Source: Microglena sp. YARC (Eukaryota > Chlorophyta > Chlorophyceae > Chlamydomonadales > Chlamydomonadaceae). Taken from it: 64,000 nucleotides of DNA. Location of the stretch: assembly GCA_022414725.1 (NCBI GenBank), contig CM039463.1, positions 32,691,579-32,755,578 on the forward strand, read 5' to 3'. The notes beneath the pieces are model-generated. The model worked only from the letters and a program-made list of their open reading frames with translations, was not told where the DNA came from and made no database searches. Each line of letters begins with the position of its first letter. Positions within the stretch are counted from its first letter, which is position 1. This document shows positions 55,046 through 64,000 of this stretch, piece by piece. The position numbers and the translations under genes were made by a program.

Positions 55046-58000
55046 AACTGCTAAGAAAGGACAATGAAAACAGACAAAGTCAAACTCCCCATCTCTGTCC
55101 TTACAACATTATTGTGTTTCAACCTCAATGCCAGTTGTGCGTTATCATCTTCCCAATACACTTATCCCTAGCATCCATCTCCCCCTCCTCGTACATGCTA
55201 CTACTACCATACCGATGCGACTTGAAATCCCGTTGACACATGTCTCGTCCGCACACCAACCACCAGAACCACTCGGAGATCAGTAATCACGGATCACATC
55301 GTCCCAAGGAGAAACTTGTCACCGCGCATATTGCGATTAATCTTTCAAAAAATCACGGTCCTCCCCATGATATTCTCCAAGATAGCAATTTACGGCGTTG
55401 ATACCTCACGCTCCTCGTCCATGGAGCTGGCCCGTTCGCCAATCCACGTCGTCCATTCGACCGAACATGCTAATGTCCCTCCCAAGCGCCCAGCAAAGTA
55501 ACGGCCCGAGGTTGTAAAGCACCGCCCTCAGCAAACCGCCCAAAGCAACCTCCATCATGATGTTTGACACCAAACGTTATGCATCACGCTCGCAACACGC
55601 CGCCTGAAGAATTTCTAGTATCAGAGTCTTGTCCAAGGCTAGATTTCATGCCTTGAACGTTGTCCTTGTATTACAACGCCGCAATTGCAAATAAGTGAGC
55701 ACACGTTTCCTCGTGCAGATACAATCAACGGTGCATCTCTGCCACCGGAGTATCTTCGTTGTTCCAAGGCATCGTCCATATCTGAGCGGTATCTTCTTGG
55801 AGATGCAGGTTTGGCTGCCTGTACTCTAATTATTTGCATATCCATCATTCACTTTCTCCTTAAGACGCGTAGGTGAGCACATGAAAACCAGGGGTGCGAA
55901 ACCTCCAATTGGACGAAACGCAAGAGAATGTCAAAGTGCGGTACCAACGCATAACAAACCACAGCAATGAATGTGTACCATCAGGCAGAACACAGGCCAC
56001 GACTTTCGGCGATCGACTTCTTAGGAAAACCCCGTTTCGAATGCAAACCCACCGCTTCACTGCCCTCCTCAAATGCACGGTCCACGTCACGCAAAGAATC
56101 AGAGTCTGAAGACCTGCATACACTCGTCTAAAATCTTCCCAACGAGAGGGAATTGGGGGGCTACCGAATCTTGGAGTTTTGTCAAACTGGAGCAACGAGA
56201 GTTGACATATGACGAAACAACTGTTGCAAGATCCCCCGCCAGTAGAGAACCATTGGCGAACACCCTTATCTGACAAAACTGCCACCATTCATTCACCAAA
56301 TGACGAGGAAGGGATGTAGGAAAGCGGTACGGAGACGACAACTCTAGGGTCGCCACCGATACCCCCCACCGACAGGCGATGAACAGGCTTCATGCCCTTG
56401 TCAGACACCAATTGATAACAAAGCACTCAAAAGGTATGCACCATCTGAAAAATCGTCCATATGTTTCCACGCCTTGTTGCTGGAACGGTTCACATTAGAA
56501 ACTAGTTCGTTAGGCATTTAAGCATTAGCATTAGCATTAACCATTAGAAATTAGCATTACAGTAGCATTAGCATTAGCAATTAGCATCATAGGACCTTCT
56601 TCTTGCTTCACCATTGTATGCTTAACTGGGAGGTCAACAAGGGAAGCGTCGGATAGTGTCACGCGCACACCATTCCGAACGACGCGTCACGCTCGATCGC
56701 GGACAACGAGCGATTGGAAAGAAACTCACCTTTAATACAGAAGGCAAGGTAGAACAAACCTAACAACCGAAAACGATTAGAGAACTATCACCCTCATAGA
56801 AGCAACAACAACCACGATTCTCTGACACAGCCAAAACAAACATCAGGAGAACGGTTGGACGCGGTGGACGCAGCGGCGATTATAAGTGCACCTAGCATCG
56901 CAATAACGTTGGGAAAAGAATTTACCACGCCAGCTTCCCGCAAGCTAGTTCAGCTCAAACCTCCTCACACGTCATCACGGCGTCAAAAGCGTTACGTCGT
57001 CGCATGGCGTTCCCGAAACTCTAGCTCTGCGGTCACGCAGACTCACAACGTGCTTGTCAAAAGCGCCTTCAAATGATCCGCGCCCCAAAACATGTCGAAA
57101 TGCAAACAACACACGAGAAAGCCAACATAGCGTAACGGTGTCTGCGTCAGTCTTAAGGCTACTGGAATGGAAGCCGACCCTTGGGCGGACGCGAATCCTG
57201 CCAATATACTTGAAATGATTTGATCCAGGGGACGAAATCCACTGACATTCACACAAACAAGACGGTCGCCAAAGAATTACGGACCGTTCCCTTCTGACGT
57301 CGGCACCACCACCACGGACTCGGAGGCAATATTAGGAAGATTCTGATAAAGAATAAACGCAGTCCATTATGTCGTTAACGGTCCACTGCATACAGGCAAT
57401 GTCGTCGAAGACGCGTCGTCCTAAGAATATTCGACCAACATCAACTAATGAAGACTGTTTGTTGCGCCCTTTGAGGAGTCTCATTCTTCATTCTCAACTT
57501 GTGCAAATGGATCTCCATTTTTCCAACGCATTCGAGTTGCCATGTCCTCAATATCTGATCCAAAAGATGCAAGAGAGCGCTCGTGGCATTGTATCCAGAG
57601 ATACAGCACGTACAAACGCGTATCAGGTGTAACATATATGAAACCTGTGACCACTACCAAAGTACTGGACGGTAACTGCGGCGAGCCTTCGCTGAGTCAG
57701 CAAAGATGTACCCTACTCTAGGGTGAGCTTATATCGATCTCCGATAGTAGTACCAATGCTGTCTGCCCCAATCACAACGAACTTACCCCTCCCACGTTCG
57801 ACCTTGGCTAGTGCAGGCTTGGACTCAAGAGAAACCCTTGAGATAAAAAAGACGGAGAGGCAGCCCCATCAGATATAGCAGTGATAAATATACATCATCG
57901 TCATTCGTAACACTGATATGAATCAGGAAGCTGGATATCATGCATGAGTCTTATCGAAGTAGTAGAAGAAGACAATTACTAGGAGGAGTTCTTGCAAGCG

Positions 58001-59587
58001 CGAAGTCCTTCGCGGACGTCATTAGCATGGAAGTCTTCCCCCTTGTTGACGACGACACCAAAGAGCCCCCGCCAACCGCCACGACGTCTTTTGTTCGCGT
58101 AATTTTCTCCTTCTTCTCAATAAGAATGGATCTCAGTTCAATGTAGTCACGGACAACAAGAGGGTATTCTTATCCGCGAGGATGCCAACGCGCGTCCAAC
58201 ATCGGCGCTATCCAATGATAAAACAACGTCACGTCTTAGCTGCCCTGTAGGATCGACGGCTGCCACCAACGACGGCCACCCCCCCCGCCGATAACCACAA
58301 CAATGCGACACCGCCATCGTGTCGTCCACCACTTACTACGTCGGAGGTCCCCTAAATATCTTTCCATCGCAGGACAGGCAAGGAACCCATCCACCAGGGT
58401 CGCTTAACGTCACGCAGCCAGTTTTACAGCGCCGCCCACGCGACGGAGACCACAGAACCATCTGAGTCAATCACACCATCTACATCATCGTCCCCCCTAT
58501 CTACGCTATTTGGTGCAATTACTTGAGAAGAAACCACCAGAAGGAAGCTACGACATACGCATACGAACACGGTCGCCAACAGACAACGTCGAGAAAGGAC
58601 GCGTAGGCATCTGCGTCGAACGGGACTATCTTAAATCGCGAAGCGTTGCAATACTCTTGTGCATCGTCTTCCCGGATAGGGATAGAGCACGAGGAGACCT
58701 TGCAAAGGAGCGATCGTGTTAGCAGCAACGCGGAATGATCCGTGACGCGAAACGATGATCCGGGTGGTCCACGTGGCGTGACAACGATAACCTCGAGGGA
58801 GATGTGTAACGTTACGTTCGCCTTCGTTTGTCGATGAGTCAGTAAAGACCAATGGAGAAGTGGACGATGTGATTGAAGAAGATATATCCCGAAGGAGTGG
58901 CAGCAGATTCTCGCAGTCGTTTCAGAATGTTCAGTCCACATGTCTACAGTGTCCAAACCGTCAGTGTTTCCATCGCGCGTTTGAACAAAAGGGACTTCAA
59001 GACAGACTGCATAAGCGCCACTACGCCCTACACCAGAAAACTGGGGCAGAGCTTGCAAGGACAAAGGTAGAAACTTGACGGTCGACAGAAAGACGAGAAG
59101 ACGATGAATTTAGATGAGGCAGGAATGCGAGAAAGAAGAAGACTGTAAGCAATGTCCCTTATGCCAAACTTAGATCCCCCCGACTCAGATACATAAGAGG
59201 TATGTTTGTCATAACAGTTGTTCTCACAATAGTGGGTGTTTTTTGGGACACATTATAATTTGAGATGATATCCCCTGAAACCAGATACAGGTCCGTGGTT
59301 TCACTACAAATATTTTTTGAGGAGTCTGAGGAAGGTTTGTAATATATACAAACGTGTCCAAGAAGCTTCATACTACATAGATGGTGTCAATGCCTGATCA
59401 GGTGGGTAAAAGTAAGCGTTTAAAACGAAAAAGGAAGAATTGTCCATCTGGCTTTTACGTTCCACGATATCCAATAATATTGCAGAGAACCCCTTCATAA
59501 ACATGCAAGGATTTGGTAGGTATAATTTGCAAGAGTTGTGTAATGTGAGATTATCGATCAGTACGGCATCGAGACACACTAAAAACA
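55046..59587. other. no recognisable gene
   Basis: Several 60-180-codon ORFs occur on both strands (for example 55860-56288 and 58519-59064, both minus), but none has a motif I can name, and they overlap each other. Only short repeats stand out, chiefly the GCATTA cluster at 56515-56590. Confidence 0.5.
56515..56590. repeat. GCATTA short tandem repeat
   Basis: About ten copies of GCATTA or TTAGCA variants are packed into 75 bp, with AACC and AGAAA interruptions. Confidence 0.8.
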
Positions 59588-60157
59588 ATGTGGATTTCTA
59601 GGGAAGAAGGCGTTTCCACAGTTCTCTACGGACATTCAAAAGAAAATGTAGAAATGTTCTGTGACAAGTACAGAGAAAAGCTCTAACGTTGTTTTGTATC
59701 CGACGAAGCAGGATTTTACGCTGGCGAACACAGCAAATATGGATACAGCAATATCGGTTCTAGATTAACTACGAAGACAATGAGTAACCTCCGTCGTGTG
59801 AAGTTCACTTTATTACTCGCTATTTCATCTCAGGGAATAATAGATTATCAGTTATTGGAGCACAATTGTAAAAAAGAAGATTTCATTAAATTATTTAAAA
59901 CTTTGGTCATACCAACGAACACCACGATCGTCATGGATAATATTCGGTTTCACCATTCTTCAGAAATAAAGGATATATCCGAATGCAAAGGGTGGAAGCT
60001 TTTGTACACACAAAACCCACCAACACCTGATACTGATATGGGGACACAGACGGTTGAACGGTTTACCAAAGAGGCTACTCGGAATATCTTCGAGAACCTC
60101 TTCAACCTTCTGCACCCCCCAACGTTGCCCAAACGCAACGATCTGCAGTCTGGATGA
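59588..60157 (+). pseudogene. IS630/Tc1-like transposase, DDE domain
   Basis: The frame from 59588 reads SKENVEMFCDKYREKL, a TAA at 59684-59686, then CFVSDEAGFYAGEH and KYGYSNIGSRL, TNTTIVMDNIRFHHS and KGWKLLYTQNPPTPD. Asp in SDEAGFY, Asp in MDNIRFHHS and the acidic PDTD region fit the DDE/D triad of the IS630-Tc1-mariner superfamily. The in-frame stop makes it inactive. Its helix-turn-helix N-terminus is not upstream; a candidate lies at 60294-60629 on the opposite strand. Cut-and-paste transposition in the nucleus would be its role. Confidence 0.7.
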
Positions 60158-60293
60158 TTATAAGGTGTGTCCCACTTTATTTGAGAACTACTGTACTTAT
60201 CGTTCCTTACGATGGAAATTATTATTAAAAGAATAATAATTTCTTCACCACCACTCACCACCACTCAACGCCACGACCCAATTACGACCCCAT

Positions 60294-60629
60294 TTACTGT
60301 CCACGGAGTTTGCTCCCTTTTCTTGTAAAACCAATGAGTTTTATGAAACGATACACTGTTTTAGTTGATAATCGTAAATTGTGAGTACTTTTGAAAAATG
60401 CAACAACACCTCTTGCGGTTGTGCATTGAGTTGACAATAAAAACAATTTCAACAAATCTTTGTTCGTCTCAAAAAGTTTGCTTACAAATTCACGTCGTTT
60501 TCGATTTACACCAAAGCGTTTCCACCTCCACAGAGTAGAACGACTGATGTTCGTAAACACAGAAGTTTTTAACACACCCAAGTCAGCGACCATTCTTAAC
60601 GCCAATTTTCTAACGGCGATGTCGTACAT
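60294..60629 (-). pseudogene. transposase N-terminal helix-turn-helix fragment
   Basis: An ORF of 111 codons is rich in Arg/Lys with two helix-turn-helix-like stretches (FTNISRSTLWRWKRFG near residues 25-40; LRLSTKTVYRFIKLIGF near 85-100). This is the layout of the DNA-binding N-terminus of IS630/Tc1 transposases. It ends where the catalytic domain should begin. The catalytic half at 59588-60157 faces it tail to tail, which suggests an inversion or two separate broken copies. Confidence 0.55.
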
Positions 60630-60656
60630 TTATTTCCATCTGATATAATATAGGAG

Positions 60657-61120
60657 GAGATGGAGGAGGAGGAAGATGGGGATGAAGACATGGAGGAGGA
60701 GAAGGAGGAGGAAGAGGAGGACGAGGAGGGGGGGGAGGAGGAGGAGTAAGATGTTTGACACATAGCCGTTTTTTACTAAATTAGAAAAATTAAATGAATT
60801 ATACTTACGATTTTTATTGTAAGATGTAAAAGCTGAATTCTGCCTGCCGCCTTATAACCGTCCGCTTTCCCTTTATTTCTTACAATTATAATTGTAAGAC
60901 ACGAATTGATGTTAACACCTTTTGTTACAAAATATGGCATTTCAACGTTGTAACATTCGCAATCTGTACGTTTCTCCGTCTTTCAAGCTCATTTCAAGCA
61001 TATTTTGTCAAAATTGACTACAATCTTACGTTTTTTATCGTAAGATTGCATTTGAAAAGCATCAGACCCCCAAAAAGTGATTGTAAGATTGGAAATCCGT
61101 TCGGAAGCAGGAACGTCCAT
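60657..61120 (+). mobile_element. second copy of the 5.3 kb element, 3' end only
   Basis: It begins with GAGGAGGAG codons for the acidic tail (Glu/Asp run), ends the frame with TAA near 60747, and continues through the palindromic terminal region matching the reverse complement of 21487-21845. It stops at 61120 at the same end point (ATGG/CGTTCC) as copy 1. Everything upstream of the acidic tail is missing. Confidence 0.8.
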
Positions 61121-61220
61121 AACATATTTCATTTTCCTGTTCCGCCGACTGTAGGGACACAAAAAACGTCCAAAGCCATTGACTTGAATTTGTGCATCCG
61201 ACTGTAGCCCTGATTACATA

Positions 61221-61934
61221 TCATCCCAAACAAGGGGCTTGACATCCTCCTCCAATGACCAAACGTATGCAACCAAAAAAGCAAGAACGGACAACTTGAT
61301 CAACAAACCCCATCGACACTAAACGGATAATACCACGACGCTCAGGTTCAAGTACGTCCTGATCATCACTGCAATCGGAGCCACTGTTGTCGTTAACTCC
61401 AGCAACAAAGTGAGTGTCACATTCGTTTACAGGCTCTACTTCCGCAGTCTCTCCTCCTCCCACAGGCTCTACTTCAGCAGACTCTCCTCCTCCCACAGGC
61501 TCTATTTCAGCAGACTCTCCTCCTCCCACAGGCTCTACTTCAGCAGTCTCTCCTCCTCCCACAGGCTCTACTTCAGCAGACTCTCCTCCTCCCACAGGCT
61601 CTACTTCAGCAGACTCTCCTCCTCCAACAGGCTCTACTTCAGCAGGCTCTACTTCATCAGGCTCTACTTCCGCAGGCTCTTCCCCATCATCTTCTGTTTC
61701 TAGGTGGCGGAGAGCACGGTGGTCGCGGACCACGTTGGCGATATGCAACCACTGCCCCATCAAACAGACGAGACCCGTGCTAGTGGAACGAACACGTTGT
61801 CCTTTTTTCAGACGCCGGATCCTCAACGAGGGTGAGTTGATCTCGTATAAATCTTTGTAGTACACATTGGAACCTAGAAGTGGAATCCAAGCATCCATAG
61901 TCTCTTCAACTGGAGGAACGTACTGAAATTTCAT
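61221..61934 (-). CDS. protein with 11-residue acidic repeats, unknown
   Basis: A 237-codon ORF. Residues about 1-80 form a compact-looking region (KFQYVPPVEETMDAWIPLL, then LRIRRLKKGQRVRSTSTG) of unknown family. Residues about 90-170 are imperfect copies of AEVEPVGGGES, encoded by a 33-bp minisatellite. The tail has an acidic Asp/Ser patch and a hydrophobic end (FGCIRLVIGGG). It could be a short structural or surface protein, or the product of a mobile element, as it lies just beyond the element end at 61120. No introns are evident. An ORF of 148 codons on the opposite strand through the repeat is a shadow. Confidence 0.4.
   Translation of the reverse strand: MKFQYVPPVEETMDAWIPLLGSNVYYKDLYEINSPSLRIRRLKKGQRVRSTSTGLVCLMGQWLHIANVVRDHRALRHLETEDDGEEPAEVEPDEVEPAEVEPVGGGESAEVEPVGGGESAEVEPVGGGETAEVEPVGGGESAEIEPVGGGESAEVEPVGGGETAEVEPVNECDTHFVAGVNDNSGSDCSDDQDVLEPERRGIIRLVSMGFVDQVVRSCFFGCIRLVIGGGCQAPCLG
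61430..61680. repeat. 33-bp coding minisatellite
   Basis: About seven to eight copies of a unit containing CACAGGCTCTACTTCAGCAG and CTCTCCTCCTCC. Differences between copies are mostly single bases (GCAGA/GCAGT), and the unit length keeps the reading frame. Three shorter 15-bp versions follow at the right. Confidence 0.9.
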
Positions 61935-62012
61935 TTACACTCTATAAAAAGGCACGTTGACTTCTTCTGATACTATTGTATCATTGATAAACCTTTAAAC
62001 GTAAACGCGCAT

Positions 62013-63994
62013 TCAGGCTGAGCACATTTCGCAAACCTCGTCACCACAAACAGTGGGAACAGACTTCATATTGTCCTCATCGACATGCGTTTGGGGCAAA
62101 GGAGTATTGTTCGCGGCGCCGTCGAACTTGACGCGCGTGGCCTCTGCAGCCGCCTGAGTGCGCAAGTAGTACATGCCAGTCTTCAGACCCTTACGCCACG
62201 CGTACATCAGAGCGCTGCTCAGACGGGCTGAAGGAGGGCTTCGTCATGAAAAGGTTCATGCTCTGCGACTGACACACAAAAGGCCCCCGTGCAACAGCGT
62301 GGTCGATGATGCAACGTTGAGTAATCTCGGAGAGGTCCTGCACAGAGCCGTCGTGAGCCATGAGACGATCGCGAAGCTCAGGTGTCCAAATGCCCCTGCT
62401 AATCAACGTGCGCATCAAGTGGCGGTTAACCACCAGAAACTCTCCAGCGAGAGTGCTCCTCTTGAAGATGTTGCTCTGGATGGGCTCGAAACCACTTCAC
62501 TGTTGCCCAAAATCTGGGAAGTTGAGGCCGTAGGCATCAATGCCGTGAGCAAGCTGTTACGAACACCCGTGCGCATCACGCGGTCACGCATCTCATCCCA
62601 ATCGTAGCGTCCTGAAAGGTCACTTGGCGAAGACATCCCCCACAGGTCAAACTGGAAATGACCATAAGCCAAAGGGGATGTCCCAAAGTGCTTGTAAGGT
62701 CCGAGCTCCTCAGCAAGCTCGGCGCTCGCCTCGATTGCACCATGGTAAATCGTCTCCATGATCTCTCTGTCAAGACGGACTGCGCGCTCGTCATCGTAAG
62801 GAAGCGAAAGAATGCAATACAGGTCACCCAAACCCTGAATGCCGATACCGATCGGACGCAGCGAGAAGTTCGACTCTCGAGTCTCAGGAACCGGGTACAT
62901 GGAAGTGTCGATCAATACGTTCAGGTTGCGAGTCACGTTCTTGGCACACGCGTGCAAAACTCGGTGATCCACACCCATCGCACCACCTTCAACGTCATGA
63001 ACCACAAACGAAGACACCGCGATGGAGGCCAGATTGCAAACGGCGTAGCTCTTCGAGTCTGAGTACTCGGTGATCTCAGCGCAAAGGTTCGAGGAACGGA
63101 TCGTACCCATGTTGGACTGGTTGCACTTCCGATTCACGTGGTCCTTGAACATCATATACGGCGTACCCGTCTCCAACTGGCAGGAAATGATGTGCTGCCA
63201 AAGCGTACGTGCCGCCAGCCCACTTGGATATCATAGCACTGTTCTTGAGTGTCGTCCAAATACCGTCCATCGAGTCCTCCGTACCCAGCAAGTAACAACT
63301 GCTGCACTGGGCGTTCTTTGGTACCGCGTTGAACAAAAGTAGGTGTCGCGTGCGTGTACAACCCCAACGACATGTCGTCGTAGCACCTCTGGATGCGTGG
63401 CAAAATTAGAGAGGCCGGCTTCGACGGGTCGTTCACGTAGATCGCAACACGCAACCACATGTCTTGAGGACTCTCGATCACCAGCTTATCCGGGAAGGAC
63501 ACAAGCAGGTAAGAACGCTCCATGGTTCGAAATGCAAAGTAGCCATGTCGACGAGCGTCGCGGTCAGGGACGATCATCGCGTTCAGGGCGTCTGCGTTAT
63601 GGGACACGAACTCGAGGTACTGGGCATCAAAACGGACGCCACCGTAATTCGAAAGGAACGCCGTCTTCTGAGATAAGGAGACCTCGCTATATCCGTGGGA
63701 CGACATCGTGTACCGCACGCGCTTCGCCAGGTTCGACATCGCGCTGCATGCAGCGACCGTGTCGTAGGCGTAGTGCACACTTTGCAGCGTCGCGCAAAGC
63801 CGGGCGGACAGGTCGTCAACCTCTACGGTGGTGATTCCGTCGTACATGCCGCCGATCGTCTGCATGACGATGCAGTCCACATCTACGTTGGCGACCAGGT
63901 CGGCGCATGAATCGGATATCAAACGAAGAATGCGCTCCTTGATGGCGTCGAACGAAACAGGACGGACCAAGCCGTCACGACCAATGACCTTCAT
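62013..63994 (-). pseudogene. ribonucleoside-diphosphate reductase large subunit (class I), with frameshifts and deletions
   Basis: Reduces ribonucleotides to deoxyribonucleotides in the cytosol, with a small subunit. The ATG at 63994 opens an ATP cone (residues about 1-90). Retained: the first redox Cys (CSSCYLLG), catalytic N-x-C-x-E (SNLCAE), the partner Cys (AVCNLAS), PMPTAST, the C-terminal tyrosines (GMYYLRT) and the tail cysteines (VCGDEVCEMCSA). Frameshifts lie near 63335 (homopolymers), 62490 and 62233. At about 63210, SKWAGG joins directly to ARTLWQHIIS; about 135-140 residues normally found between, including the specificity loop, are absent. About 14 more are missing near 62325. 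The family is about 790 residues; about 660 codons remain. It is either a pseudogene or an assembly-damaged real gene. Confidence 0.85.
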
Positions 63995-64000
63995 CGCTAA

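Noticed and set aside
63343..63834. 163-codon plus-strand ORF opposite the reductase gene
   Set aside because: A shadow of the reductase coding strand.

Overview
The window is eukaryotic nuclear DNA made almost entirely of repeats and mobile elements. The evidence is tRNA genes with internal Pol III boxes (including a eukaryote-type initiator tRNA-Met), GT-AG introns, Copia, Gypsy and LINE retroelements, and a class I ribonucleotide reductase with an ATP cone. I cannot name the species. An alga or other protist with short introns would fit, but that is an inference. A run of exactly 1000 N (53238-54237) is an assembly gap.

Layout. 1-5831: no convincing host gene; a candidate tRNA-derived SINE, degenerate duplications, a LINE 3' end, a palindrome-rich patch and a 1.08 kb inverted-repeat element flanked by TA. 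5832-8835, 26870-31062 and 41456-53237: three pieces of one tandem array of a ~1750 bp unit, present about ten times. Each unit carries an initiator-tRNA-Met-like and a tRNA-Asn gene 13 bp apart on the minus strand, with one Pol III terminator behind the pair, plus a decayed LINE reverse-transcriptase tail. 8836-17065: Copia element 1 (plus strand), with a 5'-truncated LINE inserted between the Val and Asp codons of its YVDD motif. 17066-26869: a 60 bp scrap of Gypsy and Copia element 2 (minus strand), whose LTR is split by a 5.3 kb DNA element carrying a decayed DDE-type transposase-like gene, a hairpin minisatellite and a possible galectin-like exon. 31063-41450: a Gypsy chromovirus with intact 5-bp target duplications, containing Copia element 3 (nearly identical to element 2, with its own 5-bp duplications). 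54238-61120: decayed DNA, including two halves of an IS630/Tc1-like transposase facing each other and the tail of a second copy of the 5.3 kb element. 61221-61934: an ORF with an 11-residue coding minisatellite. 62013-63994: a ribonucleotide reductase large-subunit gene with frameshifts and an internal deletion.

Relations. The nesting gives a relative history: array first, then Gypsy into the array and Copia 3 into Gypsy; a segment running from Gypsy into Copia 3 was copied next to Copia 1 to make Copia 2; the transposase-bearing element then entered the LTR of Copia 2. The Gypsy primer-binding site matches the 3' end of the initiator tRNA encoded in the array at 14 of 15 positions. Single-base indels become common towards the gap (about 48.4-53.2 kb) and in the reductase gene, so some frameshifts may be sequencing errors.
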